Source: Brevundimonas sp. EYE_349
GTDB lineage: Bacteria > Pseudomonadota > Alphaproteobacteria > Caulobacterales > Caulobacteraceae
DNA length: 64,000 nucleotides
Direction of reading: 5' to 3'
NCBI RefSeq assembly: GCF_023147505.1
Contig: NZ_JAHXPB010000004.1
Location: forward strand, 248,001 to 312,000
In this document: piece by piece, positions 17,636-27,236 of the stretch
Layout: each line of letters starts with the position of its first letter
Numbering within the stretch: position 1 is the stretch's first letter
Notes under the pieces: generated by a model
Database searches by the model: none
The model's input: the letters and a program-made list of their open reading frames with translations, nothing else
What the model was told of the DNA's origin: nothing
Program-made: the position numbers and the translations under genes

Positions 17636-17661
17636 CGAAAAGGCCGCCCCGAGGGACGGCC
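17636..17661 (-). terminator. Rho-independent terminator of tRNA-Cys
   Basis: GGCCGTCC-ctcg-GGGCGGCC forms a stem with one G-T pair on the minus strand and is followed by TTTTCGTTT. It sits just 3' of tRNA-Cys and just after the stop of the convergent methyltransferase gene, so it may serve both. Confidence 0.75.
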
Positions 17662-17679
17662 TTCGTTGGTCTGTCGCGA

Positions 17680-17753
17680 TGGAGGCCTGACCGGGAATCG
17701 AACCCGGGTGCAAGGATTTGCAGTCCTCTGCGTCACCACTCCGCCATCAGGCC
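17680..17753 (-). tRNA. tRNA-Cys (GCA)
   Basis: On the minus strand GGCCTGA pairs with TCAGGCC as acceptor stem. The anticodon loop CTGCAAA carries GCA, the T arm is CCGGGTTCGATTCCCGG, and discriminator T plus CCA are encoded at 17680-17683. Confidence 0.97.
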
Positions 17754-17887
17754 GCTTTTTGTCCCCGATTTCTCGGGGGCGGTCATCGCGAGGGGCGTTC
17801 GCTATCAGATCGGATTGTCCGCTGCAACGCACGGAACTATAAGCGCGCGAGTTTTCCTCCCGGATTATCGTTGAAGGCTGCCCACAG

Positions 17888-18517
17888 ATGGATTTCACCG
17901 CCGAGCGCAAGGCTATGGTCGACTCGCAGGTGCGGGTGAACGACGTGACGGATCGCGCGATTCACCTGGCCATGATGGCCGTGCCGCGCGAGCAGTACTG
18001 CGCCCCGGATCGCGCCTTCGCCGCCTATTCCGAAGAGGCCCTAGCCATCGCCGGGGATCGCCGTCTGATGCCGGCCCGCGACGTGGCCAAGCTGTTGCAG
18101 GCCGCTGATGCGCGCGAGGGCGAGAAGGCCCTGGCCATCGCCGCCCCCTATGCCGCCGCCCTTTTGGCCCGCATGGGCTTGGCCGTCACGGCGCAGGAAT
18201 CAGGCGAGGCGGTGTTCGGCGTGGTCGGCGAAGCCCTGGCCGCTGAAGGCGTCGCGACGGCGGTTCAGCCGCTTTCGCAGCCGACCGGCGAGAACTGGGA
18301 TCTGATTGTTTCCGAGGGTGGAATCCAGGCCCTGCCCGATTCGTGGGGCGCCGCCCTGCGGCCCGGCGGGCGGATCGTGGTGGTGGAACGTCGCGGCGCC
18401 ATCGGCAAGGCGGCCCTGTTCGTCAAGACGCCCGAGGGACTGTCGCGGCGTGAACTGTTCGATTCGTCGCCGGCGGTCCTTGCCGAGTTGACGCCGGCGC
18501 CTACCTTCGCGCTGTAG
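17888..18517 (+). CDS. Protein-L-isoaspartate methyltransferase-like protein, motif I degenerate
   Basis: The 209-residue product follows the Pcm/PIMT layout. The N-terminal SQVRVNDVTDRAIHLAMMAVPREQYC and the LMPARDVAKLLQA segment match the family, and the later LRPGGRIVVVE is motif IV-like. The glycine-rich SAM-binding motif I (usually E/D-x-G-x-G-x-G) reads ALAIAAPYAAALLA here, without the glycines, so activity is doubtful. It lies 137 bases upstream of the tolC-like gene on the same strand, a pairing seen in related genomes. Confidence 0.8.
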   Translation: MDFTAERKAMVDSQVRVNDVTDRAIHLAMMAVPREQYCAPDRAFAAYSEEALAIAGDRRLMPARDVAKLLQAADAREGEKALAIAAPYAAALLARMGLAVTAQESGEAVFGVVGEALAAEGVATAVQPLSQPTGENWDLIVSEGGIQALPDSWGAALRPGGRIVVVERRGAIGKAALFVKTPEGLSRRELFDSSPAVLAELTPAPTFAL

Positions 18518-18654
18518 AAACATGATCGGTGGGGCGACGGATCGCGCGACCGCAACCGTGAAGAAAACTTAACTGGCGTGTGGTTCAGTCAGGCCGCAGT
18601 TACGCTTGAGAAAACATTCGGGCGTTCTTTCGGGGCGTCGGGCAAGGACGGACA

Positions 18655-20190
18655 ATGTTGAAACGCTCGCGTGTGCTGGCTTCGGCCGCAGTGGTCGCCG
18701 TGATGACCGGCCTGGGCGCGCCGGCCTGGGCCGAGACGCTTCAGGACGCCATCGCCCTGGCCTATCGCACCAATCCCAACCTTCTGGCCCAGCGCGCCAA
18801 TCAGCGGGCCCTGGACGAATCGGTGGTCCAGGCGCGTTCGGGCCTGCGGCCGACGCTCAGCGCCTCGGCCGGCGTGGACTATACGCGCAGCGATTTCCCC
18901 GCCGTGACCCAGTTCGTCGATACAAATGGGGACGGCATCCCGGACACCCAGATTTCGACCAAATCGTCCGAGACCCAAGGCGCCAATCTTGGCGTCAGCG
19001 TCAGCCAGAGCCTGTGGACCGGCGGCCGCACCGCCCGCGCCATCGACCAGGCGCAGGCCGGCGTGCTGGCTGGCCGCGAGAATCTGCGCCAGATCGAACA
19101 ATCGGTCATGCTGTCGGTCATCCAGGCCTATGTGAACGTGACCCGCGACATGGAGATCCTGCGCATCCGCCAGGAGAACCTCAGCGTCCTGCAACGCCAG
19201 CTGGAAGAGACCAGCGCCCGCTTCGAAGTGGGAGAGATCACACGCACCGACGTCGCCCAGGCCGAGGCGTCCCAGGCCCAGTCCGAGGCCGATCTGGCCA
19301 ACGCCCAGGCCCAGTTGGCCACGTCGCGCGCCGCCTACGCCGCCGTGGTCGGTCAGTCGCCGACCGATCTGGAGGCCGCGCCGACCCTGCCGGCCGTGCC
19401 GACCGACTTCGATGTCGCCATGGAGACGGCGCTGCAACGCAATCCGAGCGTCCTGGCCGCCACCTATCAGCTTCAGGGAGCCGAGGCCGCCGTCGCCGCC
19501 GCCCGCTCGGAATATATGCCGTCGCTGCGCGCCACCGCCTCCTACGGCGGATCGTCCAACGATCTGGGTGATTTGGGCCAGCTGGCCGACCGTCGCAGCT
19601 TCACCGCCGGCGCCACCCTGTCGGTGCCCCTGTTCACCGGCGGACTGAACCAGTCCCGCGTCGCCCAGGCGCTGGAGCGCGCCAACGCAGCCCAGATGGC
19701 CATCGAGGGCGAACGTCGAACCGTGCTGCAGAACGTCAGCTCGGCCTATGCTCAGGTTCTGTCGACCCGCGCCAATGTGACGGCCGGGACTGAGGCTGTG
19801 CGCGCCGCATCCGTCGCCGCCGAGGGCGTCCGTCAGGAGGCGCAGGTCGGCCTGCGCACCACGCTGGACGTCCTGAACCAGGAAGTGACGCTGCGCGCGT
19901 CACAGACCGCCGTCGCCAGCGCCCGCGCCGCCGAATATGTCGCGCGCGCCTCGCTGCTCGCCGCCATGGGCCAGCTGGAAGGGCCGGCGCTGAACCCGAC
20001 CGTCGAGGTCTATGACCCTGTGACCAACTATGATCGCGTCAAGGGTCGCGGCGGCCTGCCGTGGGATGGCGTTATTGAAACGCTGGACCGCGTGGCCTCG
20101 CCGCCCATCGTCGGGGCCGTGGACGCGCCTGACGCGCCCATCGACGCCCAGTTGAAGGGCGAGGTCGTTCGCACCGCCCCCCGGAACTGA
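18655..20190 (+). CDS. TolC-family outer membrane efflux/secretion protein
   Basis: This is the outer-membrane channel of type I secretion or RND efflux machines. The 511-residue product has a signal peptide ending PAWA-ETLQDAIALAYRTNP, the typical first helix of TolC. Two OEP repeats follow, with long helical hairpins (EVGEITRTDVAQAEASQAQSEADLA in the first, VGLRTTLDVLNQEVTL in the second) and short beta-strand loops. There is no lipobox. In Caulobacter, homologues (RsaF) serve S-layer secretion, but no type I ABC partner is present here. Confidence 0.93.
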   Translation: MLKRSRVLASAAVVAVMTGLGAPAWAETLQDAIALAYRTNPNLLAQRANQRALDESVVQARSGLRPTLSASAGVDYTRSDFPAVTQFVDTNGDGIPDTQISTKSSETQGANLGVSVSQSLWTGGRTARAIDQAQAGVLAGRENLRQIEQSVMLSVIQAYVNVTRDMEILRIRQENLSVLQRQLEETSARFEVGEITRTDVAQAEASQAQSEADLANAQAQLATSRAAYAAVVGQSPTDLEAAPTLPAVPTDFDVAMETALQRNPSVLAATYQLQGAEAAVAAARSEYMPSLRATASYGGSSNDLGDLGQLADRRSFTAGATLSVPLFTGGLNQSRVAQALERANAAQMAIEGERRTVLQNVSSAYAQVLSTRANVTAGTEAVRAASVAAEGVRQEAQVGLRTTLDVLNQEVTLRASQTAVASARAAEYVARASLLAAMGQLEGPALNPTVEVYDPVTNYDRVKGRGGLPWDGVIETLDRVASPPIVGAVDAPDAPIDAQLKGEVVRTAPRN

Positions 20191-20363
20191 TCCTTAGCGG
20201 ACCACGAACCGGCCGCTGCGAACGCGCCCGTTGATTCAATCGGGCGAAGATGCGACGACAACACATAGATTCCAGACGATCCGTCGTCTGGCGTCGTCCC
20301 GTTCGCGGCGCGCGGATCGTTCCGTGAGCCAGTTTCTTCCCAGGCCACGCCCAAGGTTGCGCC

Positions 20364-20960
20364 ATGACCGATCAGTCCGCCCAGGAACCGACCATGGAAG
20401 AGATCCTGGCGTCGATTCGCCGGATCATCTCCGAAGACGAGGCCCCGGCCGAAACCCCGGCCGCCGCCGCGACGCCTGAGATCGAGGCCCAGCCTGAACC
20501 CGCGCCCCAGCCCGCAGCGGCGCAGGCCGTCTTCGCCGCCCCGTTCGAGCCCGAACCGACCTCGTCGGTGGAGGACGACGTGCTGGAGCTGACCGACCGT
20601 TACGACGCGGCCCCGGTCGAGACGATCGGCGACCTGGATGTGACGCCGACCGAAACCTATCAGCCGCCGGAGCCCCCCGCGCAGCCGGCGCGGGAACAGG
20701 CCTACGACACCCTGGTCGGCGAAAGCGCCGCCGCCAGCGCCGCCTCGGCCTTCGCCGGCCTGGCCGCCAGCTTCAAGAAGCCGGAACCCGCGCCCGCCGC
20801 CTCGACCGGCGATCTGCCCTTCGTCAGCGGCAATACGGTGGAGGCCATGGTCGCCGAAATGTTGCGGCCCCTGCTGAAGGATTGGCTGGACGCCAATCTG
20901 CCGGCCATCGTTGAGGCCCAGGTACGTAAGGAAGTCGAACGCATCGCGCGCAGCGCCTAG
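20364..20960 (+). CDS. popZ: Polar organizing protein PopZ
   Basis: PopZ self-assembles at cell poles and anchors ParB-parS in Caulobacter. The 198-residue product has the three-part build: an N-terminal partner-binding helix ([17 protein letters not shown]), a Pro/Glu/Ala-rich disordered linker (residues 25-130), and C-terminal helices for assembly ([19 protein letters not shown] and [18 protein letters not shown]). It is immediately upstream of valS, as in Caulobacter. Confidence 0.95.
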   Translation: MTDQSAQEPTMEEILASIRRIISEDEAPAETPAAAATPEIEAQPEPAPQPAAAQAVFAAPFEPEPTSSVEDDVLELTDRYDAAPVETIGDLDVTPTETYQPPEPPAQPAREQAYDTLVGESAAASAASAFAGLAASFKKPEPAPAASTGDLPFVSGNTVEAMVAEMLRPLLKDWLDANLPAIVEAQVRKEVERIARSA

Positions 20961-20990
20961 CCCTTCGCCTCAACCCAGACTAATCCGAGG

Positions 20991-21018
20991 GGCGGCTCCG
21001 AAAAGGGGCCGCCTTTCT
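20991..21018 (+). terminator. Rho-independent terminator after popZ
   Basis: GGCGGCTCC-gaaaa-GGGGCCGCC (20991-21013) makes a 9-bp stem with one T-G pair, followed by TTTCT. It lies between popZ and the valS start at 21037. Confidence 0.7.
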
Positions 21019-21036
21019 GCATTCCGAGATACCCAA

Positions 21037-23769
21037 ATGCTTGAGAAGACCTTCGAACCCCAGGCCGCCGAGCCCCGCCTTTACGCCCAGTGGGAAGAGA
21101 GCGGCCTTTTCGCGCCCCGCACGGAAGGGGAGGCGGGCGCCTATTCGATCGTCATTCCGCCGCCGAATGTGACGGGCAGCCTGCATATCGGCCATGCGCT
21201 GAACAATACGCTGCAGGACATCCTGGCCCGCTATCACCGGATGAAGGGCAAGGCGGTGCTGTGGCTGCCCGGCACAGACCACGCCGGCATCGCCACCCAG
21301 ATGGTGGTCGAGCGTCAACTGGGCGCGGCCGGCAACATCGGCCGCCGCGACATGGGCCGCGACGCCTTCATCGAGAAGATCTGGGAATGGAAGGCCGAGA
21401 GCGGCGGCACCATCGTGCGCCAGCTGCGCCGCCTGGGCGCATCGTGCGACTGGTCGCGCGAGCGGTTCACCCTGGACGAAGGGCTGAACGCCGCCGTCCG
21501 CAAGGTCTTCGTGCAGCTGCACAAGGAGGGCCTGATCTACCGCGACAAGCGGCTGGTGAACTGGGACCCGCATTTCCAGACGGCGATTTCCGATCTGGAA
21601 GTCGAACAGCGCGAGATGGACGGCGCCTATTGGCACTTCGCCTATCCGCTCGCCGACGGCGTGACCTATGAACACCCGGTCGCCTTCGACGAGGACGGCA
21701 AGGCGCCGGAATGGGAAACGCGCGACTTCATCGTCGTGGCGACGACCCGGCCGGAAACGATGCTGGGCGACACAGGCGTGGCGGTGCATCCTGAGGACGA
21801 ACGCTATGCCGGTCTGGTCGGCAAGTTCGTAACCCTGCCCATCGTCGGCCGTCGCATCCCCATCGTCGCCGACGATTACGCCGATCCGACCAAGGGCTCG
21901 GGCGCGGTCAAGATCACGCCTGCGCATGATTTCAACGACTTCGGCGTGGGCAAGCGCGCGGGTCTGCCGTCGCTGAACATTCTGGATGCGTTTGGCCGCG
22001 TCACCGACGCCGACACGCCGGACGTGCCCTCGGACTATGTGGGTCAGGACCGCTTCGCCGCGCGCAAGGCCATCGTCGCCCGCGCCGAGGAAGAGGGCTG
22101 GCTGCGCGAGATCGAGAAGACCAAACACGTCGTCCCGCACGGCGACCGCTCGGGCGTGGTAATCGAGCCGTGGCTGACGGACCAGTGGTACGTCGACGCC
22201 AAGGTCCTGGCCCAGCCTGCGCTGAAGGCGGTGGAGCAGGGCGATACGGTGTTTGAGCCGAAGTCGTACGAAAAGATCTATTTCGAATGGCTGCGCAATA
22301 TCGAGCCCTGGTGCATTTCGCGCCAGCTCTGGTGGGGCCACCGCATCCCGGCCTGGTACGGCCCGAACGGCGAAATCTATGTCGCCGAAACGGAAGAGGA
22401 CGCCCGCGAACAGGCGATGGCGGACTATGATTCCGAGGTCGCTCTGACCCAGGACGAGGACGTTCTGGATACCTGGTTCTCCTCGGCCCTGTGGCCGTTC
22501 TCGACCATGGGCTGGCCCGAGAAGACCGAGGATCTGGAGCGGTTCTATCCGACCAGCGATCTGGTAACGGCGGCGGACATCATCTTCTTCTGGGTCGCCC
22601 GGATGATGATGATGGGCCTGCACTTCATGGACGGCGAGGTTCCGTTCAAGCGGGTCATCATCAATGGTCTGGTCCGCGACGAGAAGGGCCAGAAGATGTC
22701 GAAGTCCAAGGGCAACGTCATCGACCCGCTGGGCATCATCGACGAGCTGGGCGCCGACCCCTTGCGCTTCACCATGGCCATCCTGTCGGGCACGCGCGAC
22801 ATCAAGCTGTCCAAGCAACGCATTGAGGGATACCGCAACTTCGGCACCAAGCTGTGGAACGCCGCGCGCTTCAGCCAGATGAACGAGGCGCGCCGCGTCG
22901 AAGGCTTTGATCCCGCGACCGTCGAGCAGACGATCAACCGCTGGATTCGCGGCGAACTGACCAAGGCCGAACGCGCCGTGTCCGACGCCATCGAAGGCGG
23001 GCGGTTCGACGATGCGGCGGGCGCGCTGTATCGCTTTGTCTGGAACGTCTTCTGCGACTGGTATCTGGAACTGGCCAAGCCAGTGTTCCAGGGATCGGAC
23101 GAGGCCGCCAAGGCGGAGACGCGCGCCATGACGGCCTGGACGCTGGATCAGACGCTGAAGCTGTTGCATCCGGTCATGCCGTTCATCACCGAGGAGCTTT
23201 GGGCCGAACTGGGCAAGGAAGGTCCGGCGCGCGAGACCCTGCTGATCGGCGCCGAATGGCCCGTTCTGCCGGACGCCTTCATCGACGCTTCGGCACAGTC
23301 CGAGATCGGCTGGCTGGTCGATCTGATCGGTGAAATCCGGGGGCTGCGCGCCGAAATGAACGTACCGCCGTCGGCCAAGCCGCCGTTGGCCTTCGTTGCG
23401 CCCGATGCTGTTACGGCCGAGCGGATCGCCCGTCATCGCGACCTGATCCTGACCCTGGGCCGCGTGTCCGAGGTCGGTTCGGCCGATGCGGCGCCGACCG
23501 GCGCCGTGACCTTCGTGTCCGGCGCCTCGACCGTCGCCCTGTCGCTGGCGGGCGTCATCGACCTGACCGTTGAACGGGCGCGTCTGGAGAAGGAGATCGC
23601 CGCCTTCGACAGCGACATCGGCCATGTGAACAAGAAACTGGGCAATCCCAACTTCGTCTCGCGCGCCGCGCCGGACGTGGTGGAGGAACAGCGCGCCAAA
23701 CTGGCCGAAGCCGAGGCTGGCAAGGCCAAGCTGCAGGCGGCCCTGGCCCGCCTCAGCGAGATCGGGTGA
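21037..23769 (+). CDS. valS: Valine--tRNA ligase
   Basis: This class I synthetase charges tRNA-Val and edits threonine mischarging. The 910-residue protein has [18 protein letters not shown] (HIGH near residue 50), the editing domain with [17 protein letters not shown], and [12 protein letters not shown] near residue 552. It also has a C-terminal anticodon-binding region and the ValS coiled coil ([24 protein letters not shown]). ATG 21037 (MLEKTFEP) follows the popZ terminator; the frame is open further upstream but overlaps popZ. Confidence 0.97.
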   Translation: MLEKTFEPQAAEPRLYAQWEESGLFAPRTEGEAGAYSIVIPPPNVTGSLHIGHALNNTLQDILARYHRMKGKAVLWLPGTDHAGIATQMVVERQLGAAGNIGRRDMGRDAFIEKIWEWKAESGGTIVRQLRRLGASCDWSRERFTLDEGLNAAVRKVFVQLHKEGLIYRDKRLVNWDPHFQTAISDLEVEQREMDGAYWHFAYPLADGVTYEHPVAFDEDGKAPEWETRDFIVVATTRPETMLGDTGVAVHPEDERYAGLVGKFVTLPIVGRRIPIVADDYADPTKGSGAVKITPAHDFNDFGVGKRAGLPSLNILDAFGRVTDADTPDVPSDYVGQDRFAARKAIVARAEEEGWLREIEKTKHVVPHGDRSGVVIEPWLTDQWYVDAKVLAQPALKAVEQGDTVFEPKSYEKIYFEWLRNIEPWCISRQLWWGHRIPAWYGPNGEIYVAETEEDAREQAMADYDSEVALTQDEDVLDTWFSSALWPFSTMGWPEKTEDLERFYPTSDLVTAADIIFFWVARMMMMGLHFMDGEVPFKRVIINGLVRDEKGQKMSKSKGNVIDPLGIIDELGADPLRFTMAILSGTRDIKLSKQRIEGYRNFGTKLWNAARFSQMNEARRVEGFDPATVEQTINRWIRGELTKAERAVSDAIEGGRFDDAAGALYRFVWNVFCDWYLELAKPVFQGSDEAAKAETRAMTAWTLDQTLKLLHPVMPFITEELWAELGKEGPARETLLIGAEWPVLPDAFIDASAQSEIGWLVDLIGEIRGLRAEMNVPPSAKPPLAFVAPDAVTAERIARHRDLILTLGRVSEVGSADAAPTGAVTFVSGASTVALSLAGVIDLTVERARLEKEIAAFDSDIGHVNKKLGNPNFVSRAAPDVVEEQRAKLAEAEAGKAKLQAALARLSEIG

Positions 23770-24497
23770 AATCCCGCATCGACCAGCTGCTCGTCTCGCG
23801 CGGGCTGTTCGACACCCGCGCCCGCGCCCGCGCCGCCATCGAGGCGGGGCGGGTCAGGGCGGATGGTCGCCTCGTCGCCAAGCCGTCCGAACAGATCGCC
23901 GAAGACGCCGATATCCAGGCCGAACCGGCCCATCGCTGGGTGGGGCGGGGCGCCTTGAAGCTGGATCACGCCCTGGCCCTGTGGCCGGTGGCGGTCGAGG
24001 GGCGCACGGTGCTGGACGTCGGGGCCTCCACCGGCGGCTTCACCGAGGTCTGTCTGAACCGCAGTGCAGTGCAAGTTTTCGCGGTCGATGTCGGAACGGG
24101 CCAGCTTCATCCAAAGGTCGCCGCCGACCCCCGCGTCGTGAACCTGGAGCGGACCGACGCCCGCGACCTGACCCCCGAACTGATCCCCGTGGCGCCGTCG
24201 CTGATCGTCTGCGACGCCAGCTTCATCAGCCTGTCCAAGGTTCTGCCCGCCGCCCTGGCTCTGGCCGGGCCGGGCGCGGACCTGATCACCTTGGTCAAAC
24301 CCCAGTTCGAGGGCGATGGCCCCAGGTCGGTCGGCAAGAAGGGCGTGGTCAAGGATCCGGCCGCTCATGCCGCCGCTGTGCAGCGCGTACGTGATTGGCT
24401 GGAAGACCTGGGCTGGGCGGTTCAGGCCGTGACCGACAGCCCCATCACGGGCGGCGACGGCAATATCGAATTCCTGCTCTGGGCCGTGCGCCACTGA
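23766..24497 (+). CDS. tlyA: TlyA-family rRNA 2'-O-methyltransferase
   Basis: TlyA proteins have an S4 RNA-binding domain and an FtsJ-like methyltransferase domain and methylate ribose in 16S/23S rRNA; the hemolysin name is historical. The 243-residue product starts with the S4 domain ([22 protein letters not shown]), then [11 protein letters not shown], motif [15 protein letters not shown] near residue 80, and KPQFEG. It begins at a GTG overlapping the valS stop by 4 bases (GTGA), which implies translational coupling. Confidence 0.92.
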   Translation: MKSRIDQLLVSRGLFDTRARARAAIEAGRVRADGRLVAKPSEQIAEDADIQAEPAHRWVGRGALKLDHALALWPVAVEGRTVLDVGASTGGFTEVCLNRSAVQVFAVDVGTGQLHPKVAADPRVVNLERTDARDLTPELIPVAPSLIVCDASFISLSKVLPAALALAGPGADLITLVKPQFEGDGPRSVGKKGVVKDPAAHAAAVQRVRDWLEDLGWAVQAVTDSPITGGDGNIEFLLWAVRH

Positions 24498-24517
24498 TCC
24501 GACGCGCGTTTCCCCCA

Positions 24518-24552
24518 GAAGAGAAACCGCCGGAGGACTGATCCTCCGGCGG
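24518..24552 (-). terminator. Rho-independent terminator between convergent genes
   Basis: CCGCCGGAGGA (24527-24537) and TCCTCCGGCGG (24542-24552) form an 11-bp perfect stem with a 4-base loop. On the minus strand it is followed by TTTCTCTT, so it best fits the gene at 24590; tlyA converges on it from the other side. Confidence 0.7.
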
Positions 24553-24589
24553 CTCCCGTCACATCGTCGATCGACAGGGGGGCTGAAAA

Positions 24590-25255
24590 TTAATCGACGA
24601 CGCGATAGCGGCCATACTGGTCGGGGCAGGTGCGGACGTAGCGCGTGTCCGTGCGACCATCGGGCAGACGGATCTGGCTTTCGGCCAGGCGGCATCCGTC
24701 GGAGTTGCGATAGGAGTCGACCGGCCGAGAGCGGTCGTCGTAGTAGCCGCCGCTGTCATAGGCGTAGTCCGAACGACGGTCGTAGTCGTCGTAGCGATAG
24801 CCCTGATCGCCCGTATAGCGGTTGTCATAGTAGCCGTAGGTCGGTTGGCTGTACCCCTGGTTGTAATAGCCGCTGGAGCCATAGCTGCTTTGATAGGTGC
24901 GGCAGGCGTCGGAGCTGGAACGGCCGACCTGAGAGCCAACCACGGCTCCGAGCACGCCGCCCAGAATGCTGCCCTCAGTGCGACGACCGCGCGCGGCCAA
25001 CTGCGACCCGATAACGGCGCCCGCGCCGCCGCCGATCACCGCCCCGGCGCCCGTGCGGCCCTGACGCTCACGCGAGCAGGGGTCGTAGGAGGGGTAGCCG
25101 CGCCCGTAGTTATACGAAGGCGCATAGGCGCCGGTGCCGTAGTTCTGGCTGTAGCCATAGCCATAATAATTCTGAGCCGAAGCCGCCATCGGGGCGGCGG
25201 TGACGCCGAGCGCCAGGGCGGCTGCGGCGGCGAGCGAAGACTTGGAGAGACGCAT
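24590..25255 (-). CDS. Secreted Tyr-rich glycine-zipper protein
   Basis: The 221-residue product has a signal peptide (MRLSKSSLAAAAALALGVTAAPMAASA-QNYYG). It continues with a Tyr/Gly/Asn-rich stretch and a glycine-zipper 2TM-like segment (AVIGGGAGAVIGSQLAARGRRTEGSILGGVLGAVVGSQVG, residues 72-110). A repetitive Tyr/Asp/Ser region and a small Cys-containing C-terminal domain follow. Glycine-zipper proteins insert in or lie against membranes. The function is unknown; a surface or envelope role is an inference. Confidence 0.8.
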   Translation of the reverse strand: MRLSKSSLAAAAALALGVTAAPMAASAQNYYGYGYSQNYGTGAYAPSYNYGRGYPSYDPCSRERQGRTGAGAVIGGGAGAVIGSQLAARGRRTEGSILGGVLGAVVGSQVGRSSSDACRTYQSSYGSSGYYNQGYSQPTYGYYDNRYTGDQGYRYDDYDRRSDYAYDSGGYYDDRSRPVDSYRNSDGCRLAESQIRLPDGRTDTRYVRTCPDQYGRYRVVD

Positions 25256-25456
25256 TTTTCAACCCTTCCGAGGACCGAACGATTTCCGTCAACGGTTAAC
25301 GGCAAGCCTCGTGTCTCGTTGCAGTCCGATTTAAGACAGCAAAGCTGAACGGCATTTGAGCGGTCTGTTCATCTTCGTTCATCTTTCAGGCGAGTGGACG
25401 GGCGTTGATCCTGGCGCGACTTGAGCGGTCTTTCGGCGGCGGCTAGAAGCCCTGCG

Positions 25457-26701
25457 ATGGAGACTTTCACGATCGACCGCGTCGGCGGCCAGGGCGACGG
25501 CGTCGCCCGCACGCCCGCGGGCCCCGTGTTCGCCAGCCTGGCCTTGCCCGGTGAGACGGTGCGCGGCCAACTCGTGGACGGTCGGTTGGAAGGCGTGGAG
25601 ATCGTCACCCCCAGCCCGGATCGGATTGCGCCGGTCTCGCCCCAGTACGGCGACTGCGGCGGCTGTTCGCTGCAGCATTGGGCCGAACAGCCCTATCTGA
25701 ACTGGAAGCGCGATCAGGTCCGGCTGGCCTTGGCCCGCGAACGGATCGAGACGGAGGTCGAGGCGACCATCGCCACGCCGCCGGGCAGCCGCCGCCGCGT
25801 GGCCCTGCACGCCCGTCGCGATGCGGATGGCCGCGTCGTGCTGGGGTTCAAGGCGCGGCGGTCCTGGCGACTGGTCGAGGTCATGGCCTGTCCCGTGGCG
25901 GACGCCCGCATCGTTCAGGCCATTCCCGCCCTGACGCAGGTGGCGGCGGCCTTCTTCGAACATCCCAAATCCGCCCCGACGCTGCACGTCACCTGGACCC
26001 TTGCCGGGCTGGACGTCGATGTGACGGGGGTGGAGCGGCGATCGGGCGGCGGCCTGTCCGCCGACGCGCGCGCCCAGGCGGTTCAGGCCGCGCACCGGGC
26101 CGACCTGGCGCGACTGAGCCTGGCGGGCGAAACCCTGGTGATGGCGCGCCAGCCGATGGTGGCTTTCGGACCGGCGACGGTCGCCCTGCCGGCCGGCGGT
26201 TTCCTGCAGGCGGCGCCGCCGGCCGAACTGGCCATGACATCGCGCGCGGTCGCGGCGGTGAAGGGGGCCAAGAAGGTCGCGGACCTGTTCTGCGGGGCGG
26301 GAACCTTCACCTTCCCCCTGGCGACGGTCGCCCCGGTGATCGCCGCCGATGCGTCAAGGCCCGGCATCGACGCCCTGAAGTCCGCCGTGGGTTCGGCCAA
26401 GGGCATGAAGGCGATCACGGCAGAGGCGCGCGATCTGTTCCGCCGCCCGATGACGCCCTATGACCTGAAGGGGTGCGACGCCATCGTGTTCGACCCGCCC
26501 CGCGCCGGCGCCGTCGAACAGACAGCCCAGATCGCCACGACCAAGGCGGCCGTCGTCGTGGGGGTGTCGTGCAATCCCCAGACCTTCGCGCGCGACGCCC
26601 GCGTCCTGATCGACGCCGGGTTCCGGCTGGAGACGGTCACGCCCATCGACCAGTTCCTGTGGTCCGCCCACGTTGAACTGGTCGGCGTTTTCACCCGATA
26701 G
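25457..26701 (+). CDS. RlmD/TrmA-family RNA uracil C5-methyltransferase
   Basis: This is predicted to make 5-methyluridine in 23S rRNA or tRNA. The 414-residue protein has an N-terminal TRAM-like domain (ETFTIDRVGGQGDGVAR), motif I VADLFCGAGTFTFPLA near residue 275, VFDPPRAG, the catalytic Cys in GVSCNPQTFARD, and C-terminal PIDQFLWSAHVELV. The Fe-S cluster site is unusual. CGGC near residue 70 and ACPVAD near 150 are present, but the expected first Cys of C-x5-C-x2-C is Ser (SPQYGDCGGC). ATG 25457 is the first start giving the TRAM domain. Confidence 0.88.
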   Translation: METFTIDRVGGQGDGVARTPAGPVFASLALPGETVRGQLVDGRLEGVEIVTPSPDRIAPVSPQYGDCGGCSLQHWAEQPYLNWKRDQVRLALARERIETEVEATIATPPGSRRRVALHARRDADGRVVLGFKARRSWRLVEVMACPVADARIVQAIPALTQVAAAFFEHPKSAPTLHVTWTLAGLDVDVTGVERRSGGGLSADARAQAVQAAHRADLARLSLAGETLVMARQPMVAFGPATVALPAGGFLQAAPPAELAMTSRAVAAVKGAKKVADLFCGAGTFTFPLATVAPVIAADASRPGIDALKSAVGSAKGMKAITAEARDLFRRPMTPYDLKGCDAIVFDPPRAGAVEQTAQIATTKAAVVVGVSCNPQTFARDARVLIDAGFRLETVTPIDQFLWSAHVELVGVFTR

Positions 26702-26708
26702 GACGATC

Positions 26709-27122
26709 ATGACCGAGATGACCGACGACCTTGTAGAGGAAGATGGCGGCGGCTTCGACGCCGACGACTGGGGACGGTTGAAGGCCTTCACCGGGGCGGT
26801 CGCGACGCTGGAGGACGTGCAGGCGCGCCGCGCCATCTTTGCGCTGGGCGACACCGACGATCCACGCCCCATCGCCATGGACCTGCCGCAGCCGGTGATC
26901 TGGTGGGACGAGGACGGCGAACAGGCGGCCGTCGCGGTCCAGGCCGAAAGCCACCTGGGCGCCGACGGTGAAGAGATGGAGGTCTTGGGCCTGATCCTGC
27001 CGGACGGGGAGGGGGCGGTGGCCCTGATGGAGGATGTCGATCTGGTCGACGACAGCGATCCCACCTGGCGCGATCTGGTGACCCGCGCCATCGATCTCTC
27101 GGACGCCGACGACCACGGCTAG
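26709..27122 (+). CDS. Acidic protein of unknown function
   Basis: The 137-residue product is very acidic (roughly a quarter Asp plus Glu) and has no membrane segment or signal peptide. Recognisable pieces include PQPVIWWDEDGEQ and GLILPDGEGAVALMEDVD. It starts 7 bases after the RNA methyltransferase stop and is probably co-transcribed with it. I recognise no domain. Confidence 0.65.
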   Translation: MTEMTDDLVEEDGGGFDADDWGRLKAFTGAVATLEDVQARRAIFALGDTDDPRPIAMDLPQPVIWWDEDGEQAAVAVQAESHLGADGEEMEVLGLILPDGEGAVALMEDVDLVDDSDPTWRDLVTRAIDLSDADDHG

Positions 27123-27236
27123 GCGATATTCGGCCCTAAACCGTCAGTCCGGGGCGTCCGTAGGACGAACCTGGAATCAGCGGGGCACGCTACGGCGCTG
27201 AACGTGTCGAGCAACGACTCTGTAGTCCTATTGAAC

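Noticed and set aside
20980-23625. An 881-codon open frame opposite valS
   Set aside because: Same shadow effect. The + strand encodes a full ValS with all motifs.
25367-25380. GTTC-N6-GTTC as an SOS box ahead of the uracil methyltransferase gene
   Set aside because: Spacing is 6, not the required 7, and the gene has no link to DNA damage.
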